Shown here: positions 11,735-21,683 of the stretch, piece by piece
Layout: every line of letters begins with the position of its first letter
How positions within the stretch are numbered: the stretch's first letter is position 1
Assembly: GCF_964355755.1 (NCBI RefSeq)
Contig: NC_092676.1
Span: forward strand, 14,674,288-14,738,287
DNA length: 64,000 nt
Source of the DNA: Antedon mediterranea
Lineage: Eukaryota; Echinodermata; Crinoidea; Comatulida; Antedonidae
Direction: 5' to 3'
Made by a program: the position numbers and the translations under genes
Notes under the pieces: model-generated
The model's input: only the letters and a program-made list of their open reading frames with translations
Databases searched by the model: none
What the model was told of the DNA's origin: nothing

Positions 11735-12546
11735 TTTGGTGCATTGCTTTTTTGTCGAAATCAGTAAATAATTGGGTTAATGAGAGAATTACATGTCATT
11801 AAAACGTAGTTGAAATGAAATATAGTCACAGATCATAAATAATGTCTTTAAATATCATAACAATGTTGGTAAAACAAATTATTCCCCACGTCAAGATGAG
11901 AACACCGACTATAATCGAAAATGTTGTTAACATTTGATTCGATTTATCTAATGTATGCAAAGATATTGGAATCTTGCTCCTATTGTGCCGGATACTTCTG
12001 TATATAGGGCGGATTCAACACAATATACGTTGATACAAGTAACGGAAAGCAGAAAATGCACTCGTCGACAAAATTGAGAAATTGGGCAATGACCGTACTG
12101 ATCACAGTTATAGTGCAAGTTTTCTTGGTAACAACAAGATGATATTTCATCGGCGCCCAAGCGAGTGCAATATAACGGTCAATAGCGATATATGCAATAG
12201 AACAAATAGCTATTAAAAACATTGCATGTGATAAAAACCAGAAAAAACATAAATTATTATTGTCTTTTGAAATTAGTTCGAAAAGTAGGCCTACAATGTA
12301 AAATATAGAACCCATAGCGTCAGCGACAGCTAACAAACTTTAAAGACATTCTGTTTCTTGCGAAGTTTCTTCGTTGAACAAATTAACAATACAACCACAC
12401 TGTTTGTCAGAAATGATATAAAACAAAAAGCGTAGAATATCGGTACGCGTAAAGAAAGAACGGTTCGGTATTAAGATTATTTGAAATGAATTATTTACGC
12501 GTGGCGAGTAAAGGCAACTCACAAGCACTATCGAGCATGTTTGCAA
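11735..12546 (-). pseudogene. Class A GPCR copy B, frameshifted
   Basis: All seven helices can be traced on the minus strand but in several frames. Loop 1 (TKKLRKKQNVF) near 12345 is followed by a one-base loss relative to the family, after which TM2 resumes in another frame (SLLAVADAMGSI). TM3 is clean (IAIDRYIALAWAPMKYH), as are TM4 and TM5 up to STYIVLN, where another frameshift occurs near 12010. TM6 reads QMLTTFSIIVGVLIL near 11930 and TM7 reads NSLINPIIY, then TGA in place of the family's Trp, near 11765. The copy is full length in layout but cannot encode a receptor. Confidence 0.82.
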
Positions 12547-12964
12547 ACGTATTCAAGAAACATTTTATATAATAACGTTATTCTCACTTAAAACTCTCCT
12601 ATGTTCTTTTCTGTGTCTCTGCCTTTTTCTATGCCGTATGTACTAAATGCTTATAATATGCCTACCGTGTAACTCAGACCAAATACTTCAGCAAACATGT
12701 CGAGTTGCGTCAACTAAAATCAGATCGCAGAAATTTATCTATAAGTTATTGAATCCGTCCGTCTAACATTACTTGATGTTGCGTACATCACGTGTTACAC
12801 ACTTGATATGGTACTTTTCTAATTGACAGCCTTAATTAACATTAATATACCATGTCAAATATTGATCTACGTCGTCGATCAATAAAAAGTTTAGTAATAT
12901 CAAATTATACTTTAATGTTGCAAACGACAATATAAAACAACGAACGCCATTCATCTTAAAGTTT
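12547..12964. other. Spacer without recognised feature
   Basis: It lies between two receptor copies. I see no open frame of note and no clear repeat. Confidence 0.4.
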
Positions 12965-13105
12965 GCGTCCCAGTAGTGACGCAACGCAAGGACGTAACGT
13001 AACATAAGTGATTTGACCAATCACAAGCGATGAATTTTGCGAACTGTGGCTTGTCAATGATCAACTCGTTTGCGTTGCGTTGCGTCGCTGGTGTGACCGA
13101 TTACA
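12965..13105. mobile_element. Palindromic MITE in GPCR spacer, copy 1
   Basis: The two halves are imperfect inverted repeats: the left has GACGCAACGCAAG and TTTGACCAATCACAAGCGA, the right has GCTTGTCAATGATCAACTCG and GCGTTGCGTTGCGTCGC. Related copies are at 13890-14012 and, more diverged, 17833-17975. All lie between receptor copies. Confidence 0.6.
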
Positions 13106-13550
13106 AATTATTGTTTTATTAAAGTTCACACAATCTATACAGCGAATCGATTATGATGAAGGTCATTAATAAAGTTTGAGTGACGTTTTAATCACAGCAA
13201 ATTGTTGTTCTAATGTAAAAACAACAGTTTTGATTAGGACTTTAATTAATAAGTCTTTTAATACCATGCGTTTGAGTACATGTTCTTACCGGCTACCAAG
13301 TAAGTGTTGGCTTATGGTTTTAAGGCAGTTGTGTTCCTTACTCCCAACACAAATCACAATTTATTCTCTAGTTTTAATATAATAACTCTATGGTGTGCGT
13401 TACTCCAGCACAATAACAGTTTCTCTAGTTTTAATATAAAATATCAACAAAAAAACATTAATATTACTAATAATCAATTATTATTATGCATGCTTTCAAA
13501 TCGTATGGCGCGTCGAAGTGTCATTTATTCGGGAAAAAAAATATCTTAGT

Positions 13551-13710
13551 TTTATATCTATCTATATCTATTAATAGAGATATCTCTATTAAAAACTAAG
13601 ATATCTCTATTTAAAACTAAGATATCTCTATTTAAAACTAAGATATCTCTATTTAAACTAAGATATCTCTATTTAAAACTAAGATATCTCTATTAAAATC
13701 CATAATACCT
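13551..13710. repeat. 21-bp tandem repeat rich in GATATC
   Basis: Six or so units of 'aagatatctctatttaaaac' plus one base. The core GATATC is palindromic and an AGATATCT word recurs, so the array can form many small hairpins. Confidence 0.9.
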
Positions 13711-13889
13711 CTATTGCTTGAATAAATGACAGCTTGGCGCGCCATAATATCGTCACTATTTTTTGTTTCCATTTCAAACCTATAATCCGTTTTTATACAT
13801 TCTTATCTGAGTCATATTTTATTTCGAAACTCAACCAACAGCAAATCAACAATAACTTAATTATTTTGTAAGCCTCGTTCTCATTGTTA

Positions 13890-14012
13890 AGACCCAACGC
13901 AGGAGAGCGTAACGCAAGTAATTTGACCAATCACAACGATGCATTATTCGAACTGTCGCTTGTCATTGGTCAACTCGCTTGCGTTGCGTGCGCGTGTCCA
14001 AGTGTGAACCAA
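13890..14012. mobile_element. Palindromic MITE in GPCR spacer, copy 2
   Basis: This is the same family as 12965-13105: AACGCAAGTAATTTGACCAA on the left and TTGGTCAACTCGCTTGCGTT on the right are near-perfect inverted halves around a short centre. Confidence 0.65.
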
Positions 14013-14277
14013 GATGTATGCTTTGCTTCAGATTTCAGATTCAGATTTCACATTTAATTTTATTTGACAATGGAAATAGTATAAGTACATTTTCAACATT
14101 AAATTCTAAAATGTATATTAATAAAATTATAACTATATAACAAACATTTAAACATACTTGAGATATATTTTTTTTAAACAATCAATATTTTAAAACAGAC
14201 ATAAAATACCACAGTAAGCAACATATAAGAACATAAAAAATATTATAATATTACTTTATACTGCATGGTTCCAATAA

Positions 14278-14813
14278 TTAGTTCAAATATGAAAATAATA
14301 AAAATAAAAAGGAAGTGTTAATTATCAGATATAGCAAATATAACAGAGGTAAATATGGGATACCTACGTTAGCTACAATTATCTGCATTACTATGACTGC
14401 TATAACCGAAAATACACATGTTTTCTTAGTAACTATAATATGATATTTCATCGGCGCATACACTAGTGCGATATAACGGTCAATAGCTATACATGCAGTT
14501 GATGGAATTGACACTAACATTTGATTGATATAGTTAATACAATGAAAGTGTACTCATAGTACAATACTCTTATTGTCAAAAATACATAGGTTAGAATAAT
14601 ACAGATTGAAGATGTGGCATCGGCGAATGCTAGCAAACTGATGAAAACGTTCTGTTTCTTACGAAGTCCCTTCCTGGTCATAATCAGTACGGAATGAACC
14701 AATTTGCTACGAATGAGACCGCACATAACGTGTACAGAAGCGGCAACCCGTATACAAAAAAAGTATAGGAGTTTATTGAAGAAATAATCGAGATGAGTAA
14801 TATTGGTAAACAT
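14278..14813 (-). pseudogene. Class A GPCR copy C, TM1-TM5 only
   Basis: Two frames overlap near 14515. The first (14514-14813) holds TM1, loop 1 GLRKKQNVF and TM2 (SLLAFADATSSICIILTYVF). The second (14278-14520) holds the end of TM3 with ACIAIDRYIALVYAPMKYH, TM4 and a TM5-like helix. A frameshift in TM3 separates them, and nothing like TM6-TM7 follows downstream. It is a dead, 3'-truncated copy. Confidence 0.8.
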
Positions 14814-14859
14814 TTTTCTTCTCTGTTGTTCCTATAGGCTATTGTCTGTTTTTATTCCG

Positions 14860-15780
14860 CGGATGCGGGAATTGTGAAACCATGGGCTTCTTCTTTTTTA
14901 GTGCTCTTAGGTGGGCTTCTTTTCGAGATGGGCTTCTTTTCGAGATGGGCTTCTTTTTGCAAACTGTAGAGGGGGGGGGGGGGGGTTTCTTTTCGAAATG
15001 AATGCTGTAAATTTTGTGAATTTCTACTATACAATTAATATGACTTTTGAGACATTTTTTTAACCATGTAATTATGTTTAGGCCTATTATACCAATTAAA
15101 AAAAATATAAAAAGAAAAAAAACAGTCCTATAATTCACCGTCAAAAATACAATCATTTCGTTATCATTGTCGTCATTGTCGATGGCATCTCATATCCAAC
15201 CAACTCTTCGACGTTTACTTCTTTGTTTACAGAACCATAAGGGCTACATTTATCCCACACTTTCTGAACGACCGAATTTGCGAGCGATGGATTTGTGTTC
15301 ATCATGGACCAGGCATTGCCAACCCACTTTGTTATAAGAATTCGCCTATCGCTAGCGCATATCACCTAATCATCGAGGTTATCAATTATTATTACGAAGC
15401 AGACAAGAAAAAGATACAAGATGCGATCAAAGCACCATTTGGACGAAAATAAACACGATCATACATATTAATTATTATCCTTAGTCTGCATCACAAGCAT
15501 CAAAATTATCCTACTACAGTAACTCTTAATCACGTGTTTGTATTTTTTATTTCTGTTCCTTTGACGTTCAGTTAATAAACCTACATTCTTAATACAGTAT
15601 AGTATTAGTAGTCTATCTCGAAAAGAAGCCCATACTATCTTGAAAAGAAGCCCAAGGGGGCTTCATTTCGAGATGGACTTCTTTTCGAGACTACTTTTGC
15701 AAACTGTAGAGGAGGGCTTCTTTTCGAGATGGGCTTCTTTAGGTTTAAGTCCATGGGCTTCTTTTCGAGGTTTTACGGTA
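14860..15780. mobile_element. Pogo-like DNA transposon remnant with 17-bp end repeats
   Basis: Clusters of the word TGGGCTTCTTTTCGAGA sit at both ends (14885-14960 and 15612-15770), in both orientations at the right end. Between them lies a short transposase remnant. The layout is that of a DNA transposon with repeated subterminal motifs. A 15-G tract lies at 14971-14985. Confidence 0.5.
15153..15365 (-). pseudogene. Fragment of a pogo/Tigger-type DDE transposase C-terminus
   Basis: About 70 codons include SDRRILITKWVGNAW and, after a gap, NVEELVGYEMPS. Such a segment (RILITKWVG.AW, then a lysine-rich stretch and an acidic end) follows the catalytic core in pogo/jerky-type transposases. The catalytic acidic residues are not present, so it is a remnant. 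Confidence 0.45.
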
Positions 15781-15916
15781 TTACAGTTGTAATCGTCACC
15801 ATGTCATCGAAAATGTCATTGATAATGTTGGTCACACATTAAAACATGAGATGATATCAATCTCGAACTAGACATAAAGTCGACTTTTGTTCTCAGCATG
15901 CGTTTTCCAACCGAGA
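15781..15916. other. Short spacer, 3' flank of GPCR copy D
   Basis: Nothing recognised beyond flanking sequence. Confidence 0.3.
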
Positions 15917-16313
15917 TCACGTTATAGTTTGACGCACGTGTTGTGACACGCATTTAACTTTGTGTTTTTGATGTTTCTCTGCTTTCTTGAAATCGCTAAG
16001 TCGAAACCAGTAAATGATTGGGTTCGCGATCAAGTTAAGAGCCGTACATAAAAAACTAAAATAATATAGTAAGATAGAAGATAAAGCAAAGTAATTGGAA
16101 ATGATAAACGTATCGACGCTGAATATGAATGTTAACCCACAGGCTAAATCAAATATGACCACTATAATGCAACAAGTTTTAAACATTTTGTTAGACTCAT
16201 CACCTCCTCCGCCGCCCGCTATGCGTCGATTCCGAAAGAATTCGTCTGTGTTTCTGTATGCTTACGTAAATGACTATATCATCACTGTATTTATGATCAT
16301 ATATGTAAAATAA
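15917..16313 (-). pseudogene. Class A GPCR copy D, loop 3 to TM7 only
   Basis: The frame 15917-16186 encodes TM6 (MFKTCCIIVVIFDLACGL), TM7 with NLIANPIIYWFRLSDFKKA (NPxxY and helix 8) and a basic tail. Just upstream, loop 3 is readable only in another frame (IVIYVSIQKHRRILSESTHS, near 16210-16290), with a frameshift at the GGC/GGA-rich run near 16215. TM1-TM5 are absent: the next copy (16501-17340) begins where they should be. Confidence 0.78.
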
Positions 16314-16500
16314 TGTGTAGGACTAGTCTATAATATTTTCGCCCGCGCATTAATTATTGAAAAGTCTACACCTCCCTTCTCTCTTAATTATGTGTAACAG
16401 ATCCTGGTAGCTCCTTGATTGATTGATCATTCTTCTTTTCACAAATTTAAACTGGGTTTAAATTTGATCAAACTGTATTAGGCTATAAATGCATCCGTCT

Positions 16501-17340
16501 TTAGCCAACTTGAATACAAGCTATTTCTTTCGCTGCTTTTCTAAATTCAGTAAGTCGAAACCAGTAGATGATTGGGTTTACAAGAGCATTAACAGTCATC
16601 GAACATACAGCGATATAATATAATAGAAAAGAAATCGTTTCATCATCTATATAAACGAAAAAATATATAATGTGTAGTAGAACTGCTAATCCATGTGTTA
16701 CATCAAACACAAGGACTATTACGCAAAATGTAACCAACATTTTTTTGCCCTTTTTAAGTTTTTGTGTGGATAATACACAGGCCTTGTTGTTAGAAATGGT
16801 CTTATAGATTGTAATATACAGCGTTGTATTGAGAGTCATGTAGACCATTGCGGACATAGCCATTGTGAAATATACAACATCCCTGGCTAAAGCGATGAAG
16901 GCGGTTTTAAAGACTACAACAGTGATTACAGCGATTGTGCAAGTTTTCTTGGTGACAATGAGATGATATTTCATCGGAGCCCAAACGAGTGCGATATAAC
17001 GGTCAATAGCGATACAAGCTATTGAACAAGCTGATATTAATAAACATACGTTTAAAATATAGAATACAAAATAACTATAATATAAATTGGATGGCAGTGT
17101 GACAACCAGTATGACAAAAAGTGAACTTGATGCATCGGCAAAAGCTAATAAACTTACAAAGACGTTCTGTACCCTTCGAAGCTTTTTGGTCGCTATTATT
17201 AAAAACAACACGAAACTGTTAGCGAGAACTGAAAACACACACATCACGTTGAGCAATACAACAATAAATCCATTGATAATGCCAACACCATTATCTAGAT
17301 CTTGTAAAGTTAGATTTAAACTAGTTTTGCTTTTTTCCAT
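16501..17340 (-). CDS. Intact intronless class A (rhodopsin-type) GPCR, copy E
   Basis: The 279-residue protein has seven helices. Landmarks: loop 1 TKKLRRVQNVF, TM2 Asp in LLAFADASSS, TM3 end CIAIDRYIALVWAPMKYH (DRY motif), TM7 NALVNPIIYW (NPxxY) and helix 8 RLTEFRKAAKEIAC. Several usual class A features are missing: no Cys 25 residues before the DRY Arg, a very short second outer loop, no TM5 proline, and FCVIVLVFDV in place of the TM6 CWxP motif. Melanocortin and related MECO receptors also lack the TM3 Cys and TM5 Pro, and their 'YALRYH' loop and 'ELRKTFKEI' helix 8 look similar; this is a resemblance, not an assignment. The start has NLT (Asn-Leu-Thr), a possible N-glycosylation site. 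It is the only open copy of seven. Ligand unknown; a chemosensory role is plausible by analogy with lineage-expanded sea urchin receptors. Confidence 0.9.
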   Translation of the reverse strand: MEKSKTSLNLTLQDLDNGVGIINGFIVVLLNVMCVFSVLANSFVLFLIIATKKLRRVQNVFVSLLAFADASSSLFVILVVTLPSNLYYSYFVFYILNVCLLISACSIACIAIDRYIALVWAPMKYHLIVTKKTCTIAVITVVVFKTAFIALARDVVYFTMAMSAMVYMTLNTTLYITIYKTISNNKACVLSTQKLKKGKKMLVTFCVIVLVFDVTHGLAVLLHIIYFFVYIDDETISFLLYYIAVCSMTVNALVNPIIYWFRLTEFRKAAKEIACIQVG

Positions 17341-17454
17341 TTTTCAAAATTTCTAAATTCTTCGAAAAAAAACAAACTTTTAAACTACTTGGTTTCTTTC
17401 ATTTGTTGATCGATTTCAAAATTCTTTGGGGTTTGAACAAAATTTAAAACCACT

Positions 17455-17575
17455 TTTCGTATACGTCACGAGGCACTAGTCAAGCTGCATCTGAGCATGC
17501 CCAGATCAGAATAATCATTATGCATAAAATCAATATTGTACAATCATCGTGATTATAATTTGACACCTAGCAATC
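17455..17575 (-). promoter_or_regulatory. Conserved 5' flank of GPCR copy E, candidate promoter
   Basis: This block, 115-235 bp upstream of the start codon, recurs upstream of copy F (19060-19178): 'actagtcaagctgcatctga', 'gcatg.ccagatcagaat', 'cattatgcataaaa', 'gacacctagcaatcacatc'. On the coding strand it offers TTTTATGCATAATG, a TATA- or octamer-like word, and a CRE-like TGACGTATA. Retained similarity suggests function or recent duplication; the sequence alone cannot separate the two. Confidence 0.4.
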
Positions 17576-17832
17576 ACATCTGTTTTTAATTTGTTGTGCT
17601 GAAGTATACTCTGCATATTGCTCTGTAATATTGATGAATATGTGACACATGGATTGTTTATTCTAATTTTGCATACATCACCCAACTTGGAAATATATTT
17701 TTTGATAAAAATTAACATAACAGTAATTAAGGATGCTCCGCTATCATCGCGTGACGAGACATTATGACGTATCAATCTTCCTCGAAAAAAACAAACAACA
17801 ATTTTCTTTCTGATCTTCTGGTTCCCATGACT

Positions 17833-17975
17833 ATATATAGGATGCAACGCAATGACGTACTACGCACAAAGTAGTGACTTGATCAATATTCGAACTGCGC
17901 CCAGCGGTCAACTCGTTACCTTCCGTACGTCCTAAACGGTGCGTCAAGTGCTAGTAGGAACCACGGTTTAAACCG
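17833..17975. mobile_element. Palindromic MITE in GPCR spacer, copy 3 (diverged)
   Basis: 'atgcaacgcaatgacgta' and 'cggtcaactcgtta' recall the copies at 12965 and 13890, but the halves are poorly matched. Confidence 0.35.
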
Positions 17976-18081
17976 TTCCCTCGAATGCATTTTTTTTCCA
18001 TTCAGGATGTATCCTGATAATTTTATAATATGATCATCCTTAATTCTTTCCACAATTTAAACTGGGTGATTAAATTCGACT

Positions 18082-18932
18082 TTATAGTAATGGTAGCTCA
18101 CTACTCGTAGTACGCGTAATACCAAATTGAATACAAGTCATTTCTTTCGCTGCTTTTCTAAATTCAGTAAGTCGAAACCAGTAGATGATTGGGTTTACAA
18201 GAGCATCAACAGTCATCGAACAGAAAGCTATATAATATAATAAAAAATGAGTTGTTGCATCATCTGTAGAAGCTACAAATATCAGGCCTACACTGTGAAT
18301 TAAAACTGTTAGTCCGTTTGTTATATCAAACACAAGGACTATTACGCAAAATGTAATCAACATTTTTTTTGCCCTTTTTAAGTTTTTGTGTGGATAATAC
18401 ACAATCCTTGTTGTTACAAATTGTCTTATAGATTGTAATATACAGCGTTGTATTGAGAATCATGTAGAACATTGTGGACATAAAGTTGAACCTTTGGCTA
18501 TTAGGCGATGAACACGGCTTTGAATATTATAACAATTATTACAGCGAATGTGTAAGTTTTCTTGGTGACAATAAGATGATATTTCATCGGCGCCCAAACG
18601 AGTGCAATATAACGGTCAATAGGGATACATGCAATAAAACAATGTGATATCACTAAACATACGTTTAGCATATACACTACAAAAAGATTGAATGGCAGTG
18701 TGTACCGCAGTATAATAAACAATGAACTTGATGCATCGGCAAAAGCCAATAAACTTTCAAAGACGTTCTGTACCCTTCGAAGCTTTTTGGTCGCTAAGGT
18801 TAAAAACAACACGAAACTGTTGGCGAGAACTGAAAACACACACATCACGTTAAGCAATACAAAGTATACAATGCCAACACCATTATATAGATCTTGTGAA
18901 GTTAGATTTATACTAGTATTGCTTTCTTCCAT
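18082..18932 (-). pseudogene. Class A GPCR copy F, recent tandem duplicate of E, broken
   Basis: It is closely similar to the intact gene over its whole length. TM1-TM4 are open at 18501-18932 (starting MEESNTSINLTSQDL; DRY present, with IPIDRY for IAIDRY). After FIA come two stops (TAATAG) and a small deletion near 18500. TM5 and loop 3 resume in another frame (MFYMILNTTLYITIYKTI). A further frameshift at 18363-18370, one extra A in a run of eight where the intact gene has seven, moves TM6-TM7 (18082-18402: KMLITFCVIVLVFD, NPIIYWFRLTEFRKA) out of frame. The homology extends into the 5' flank, so the duplicated unit is about 1.6 kb. Confidence 0.9.
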
Positions 18933-19059
18933 TTTTAAAAATTTCTAAATTCTTTGAGTTTGGAAAACAAAAACCACTTTTAAACTATTATTTGTATTCT
19001 TCCACATGTCGATACATTTCGAAATTCTTTGGCTTTCGAACAACAAAAAAAACACTTCG

Positions 19060-19178
19060 CATTATACGTCACTAGTCAAGCTGCATCTGAGCATGACCAG
19101 ATCAGAATCACCATTATGCATAAAACTATTCTGTACAATCATGGTGATTATGATTTGACACCTAGCAATCACATCACA
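19060..19178 (-). promoter_or_regulatory. Conserved 5' flank of GPCR copy F
   Basis: Counterpart of 17455-17575, lying upstream of the pseudogene F with the same order of words. It is useful as a neutral comparison for testing whether the block at E is constrained. Confidence 0.35.
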
Positions 19179-19288
19179 AATTTAATTTGTTGTGCTGCTT
19201 AATTGTTCTGTCATGTGACACATGGTTTGTTTAGGAATATAGAAAGAGGATTGAAAACAGCATCTAGGCCTGAATGTGTCAGACATTG

Positions 19289-19745
19289 TCATTTACATTG
19301 AATTGAAGTTATTTCTTTCGCAGCTTGTCTAAAGTTAGAAAGTCGGAACCAGTAAACGATCGGGTTTGCAAGAGAGTTAATCACTAACAGATAGTGTAAT
19401 ACACAAATCACAACAAGTGTTTCCTTGATTGGTTTAATAGAAAACTTATCATTCATGTTGACGATATTATATAGACACATTGGTCCACATGTTATCATCT
19501 TCTGAGATGCGTCTGCACGGTGAGTTTACATTGGAATATCTCTTCTGTGTTTTTGAATGCTTTTGTAAATCACAAAATAAACAGCTGCGTTAACTGTGAG
19601 GTACAGATTATGATTACTGATCATACTTACTTTAGGTGGGCTATCAATTGTTGACAAGTTTTACAGCTAAAGCATGGCCGATGACTGCTATAGTATAATT
19701 ATACACTGACATATGCTACTAATTAAGCGTCAATCAAATAAGTTA
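19289..19745 (-). pseudogene. Class A GPCR copy G, TM4-TM7 remnant
   Basis: TM7 is clear (VINSLANPIVYWFRLSNFRQA, then AKEITSIQCK at the C-terminus). Upstream, TM5 and loop 3 read YLTVNAAVYFVIYKSIQKHR followed by a stop. A TM4-like run (YTIAVIGHALAVKLVNN) precedes it at about 19690. TM1-TM3 are absent and TM6 is eroded. It is the oldest-looking copy, at the upstream edge of the array. Confidence 0.72.
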
Positions 19746-20049
19746 TTAAGTCGTTCTAATAGCGCATGTCAAACCTTCCGGTTTAGCCTGGGTGCAGAAC
19801 AGTTATATACACATTTGCGGAAAAAAAAGTATAGAAACATTTTTTTTGGGTTTTCCTGATAGAGTATACCATACTATGAGAAGTAGTTATTAAAGTAAGC
19901 CTATGCTAATGTAATATAATGTTGCGTTGTTGAGGTACTAATGAAGACTCTGACTCGCTTGACTGTCGTAACACATATTGTTTATTCAGTATAATACTTC
20001 AGTACAATATACAACTATAAGTATAGATAAGGAACGGAGGATCAATGAT

Positions 20050-20150
20050 GCTGTCGGTGAGGTGTGAAGTGTGTAGGTCTGCTTCTGAAGAAGTGGCTGT
20101 AAGGTGTAGATGTTCTTCTGAAGAAGTGGCTGTGAGGTGTGTCTGGGCCC
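20050..20150. repeat. Short minisatellite, unit about 36 bp
   Basis: 'tcttctgaagaagtggctgt' followed by a gtgaggtgt-like end recurs two to three times. TTCTGAAGAA is itself a small palindrome. Confidence 0.7.
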
Positions 20151-20289
20151 TTCTGAAACTTGGGAGTATATTGGCTCAGTTCATTTGCATATGTCACTAC
20201 GTAATCTTAGAGGGTAACGATTGGTCCTAAGTTGATCCAGGGGTGTTTAAGTGCGAGTGATTGATCTTATCTGGGGAGGTTACAATGAT

Positions 20290-20470
20290 GAATTGGCCCT
20301 GTCGAATCTCTGCTTAAAACTGTCAATATCTAATTGTTTTACGATGGGAACAGTCACAAAATTAAGCCAAGTGTTTTCTTTAGGGATTCTATTATAAACT
20401 AAATGGTCATTAAAACATCTGGACAAACTCTCCTCTGGACTTTCTGGGTCAAGTTTGTGAACCTATTTGA
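20290..20470 (-). pseudogene. LINE reverse transcriptase C-terminal fragment
   Basis: The minus-strand frame reads PKENTWLNFVTVPIVKQLDI and then DSFKQRFDRANSS, the 'W..LP..VV....I..FK..LD' ending common to CR1/jockey-type ORF2 proteins. It lies inside the inverted-repeat element 19763-20802. Confidence 0.6.
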
Positions 20471-21016
20471 ATTCTGATACAAAGGTCGATTTCTTAAATA
20501 TAAAAGTATATCGTTATATTACACTAATTTTAATCATTAAAACACAACTCCAATTAACAAAAACCGTGAATTGGTTTTTCCCTATCCCCTATATATAGGT
20601 ATTTGTGTGTGTTAATAGGCATTTGTGTTTGTTATATAGGCCAACATTTTAAAGTGCCGTAAACAAATTTCCACCAAGACCCTGGGATGGGGATTTTTTT
20701 TCTGACATTGTGGTATACTCTATCAGAAAAACTAAAAAAATGTTTCCTATACATTTCCCCGCAAAATTTGTACTGCACCCAGGCTAAGGTTTCCTAACAT
20801 GCAATAGTGCTTTTAATAAACGGACTTGCTTCTATCACGATATCTATAGCCATAGCTTTAATTCCGCATAATATCTATTTCACTGCCCCCTGTGAGTACA
20901 CACCCCGGCCCAGAATCCGCATCCGCTGAATTTGGGATTTATAACAATGGATGGTCACTAAGTGCCTCGATGGGCCATCGCTACCACTAAACATTGACAG
21001 GAGAATAAGAGCCGGG

Positions 21017-21683
21017 AAAGGTTTACTTGTTTACTTGTATCCGGAGCTCAGCAGTGCTGGGTCCGGAGTCGAGGCTAGGCTATGCCTATAAACCCCTCTT
21101 GATAATTACATCAACTCTTGAATATGGCGCAAATTTTAGAGGGTGGTTAGACCATGCCCGTTCAAGACCTGACTTAAAATGTCTGGTTGATCTTGCATAT
21201 ACTACATCCTCCGATAACGAATTCCATAGTATAATAGCTTTTGGACTAAACGAGTCCCTCGTCCAATTTGTGCGTGAGAACTTAAATTTTAATTTAAAAG
21301 AAGGACCACGTGTTCTGACATCTTCATCAAGCTCAAAAAAAGAGTCAGCTGAAATACTATCCAAATGAGCTCTTTGCCTTCTGTATGCGAGAGTAGGTTG
21401 GTTGAGAATTTTCAGCCTTTCTGAATAAGGTAAATGACGAATGGAAAAAATAAGCTTGGTGGCACGTTCTTGGACTTTTTCCAGTAGGTCTTCCTCCTTA
21501 CAATGAAGTGAGTTATAAACAACGTTGCAGTATTCCCAGGGTCGGACGAATAATAACTTTATATAAACGAAGAAAACCATCCATATTTAAAAACTTGAAA
21601 GCTTGATATACCATGCCCAACTTCCGATTTGCTCTCATTGCTACATCTGCCACATGTACATTAACAAGGCCAACAGCCATTAA
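21017..21683 (-). pseudogene. CR1-type LINE, 3' part (interrupted by a DNA element)
   Basis: The minus strand encodes the region after the polymerase core: HVADVAMRANRKLGMVYQAF, then (after a frameshift caused by an extra G in a GGG run near 21540) WEYCNVVYNSLHCKEEDLLE, LPYSERLKILNQPTLAYRR and a WNSLSEDVVYARS ending. Terminal AAGTAAAC-type repeats near 21017-21040 mark the 3' tail. The upstream portion continues at 23445-23620, beyond an inserted element. Confidence 0.85.

Larger units (their letters stand above)
19763..20802. mobile_element. Long inverted-repeat element, 1.04 kb, with captured sequence
   Basis: The two ends are inverted repeats of about 100 bp: 'tttagcctgggtgcag', 'gtatagaaac' and 'tgatagagtatacca' on the left match 'ctgcacccaggcta', 'gtttcctatac' and 'tggtatactctatca' on the right. 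AATAG occurs just outside each end (19758-19762 and 20803-20807), a likely 5-bp target duplication. The interior holds a minisatellite (20050-20150) and a LINE fragment. Confidence 0.6.

Noticed and set aside
14278-16313. GPCR copies C and D as one gene split by the pogo-like insertion
   Set aside because: On the minus strand the 5' half (TM1-5, copy C) lies downstream of the 3' half (TM6-7, copy D). The order is wrong for one split gene, so they are two truncated copies.
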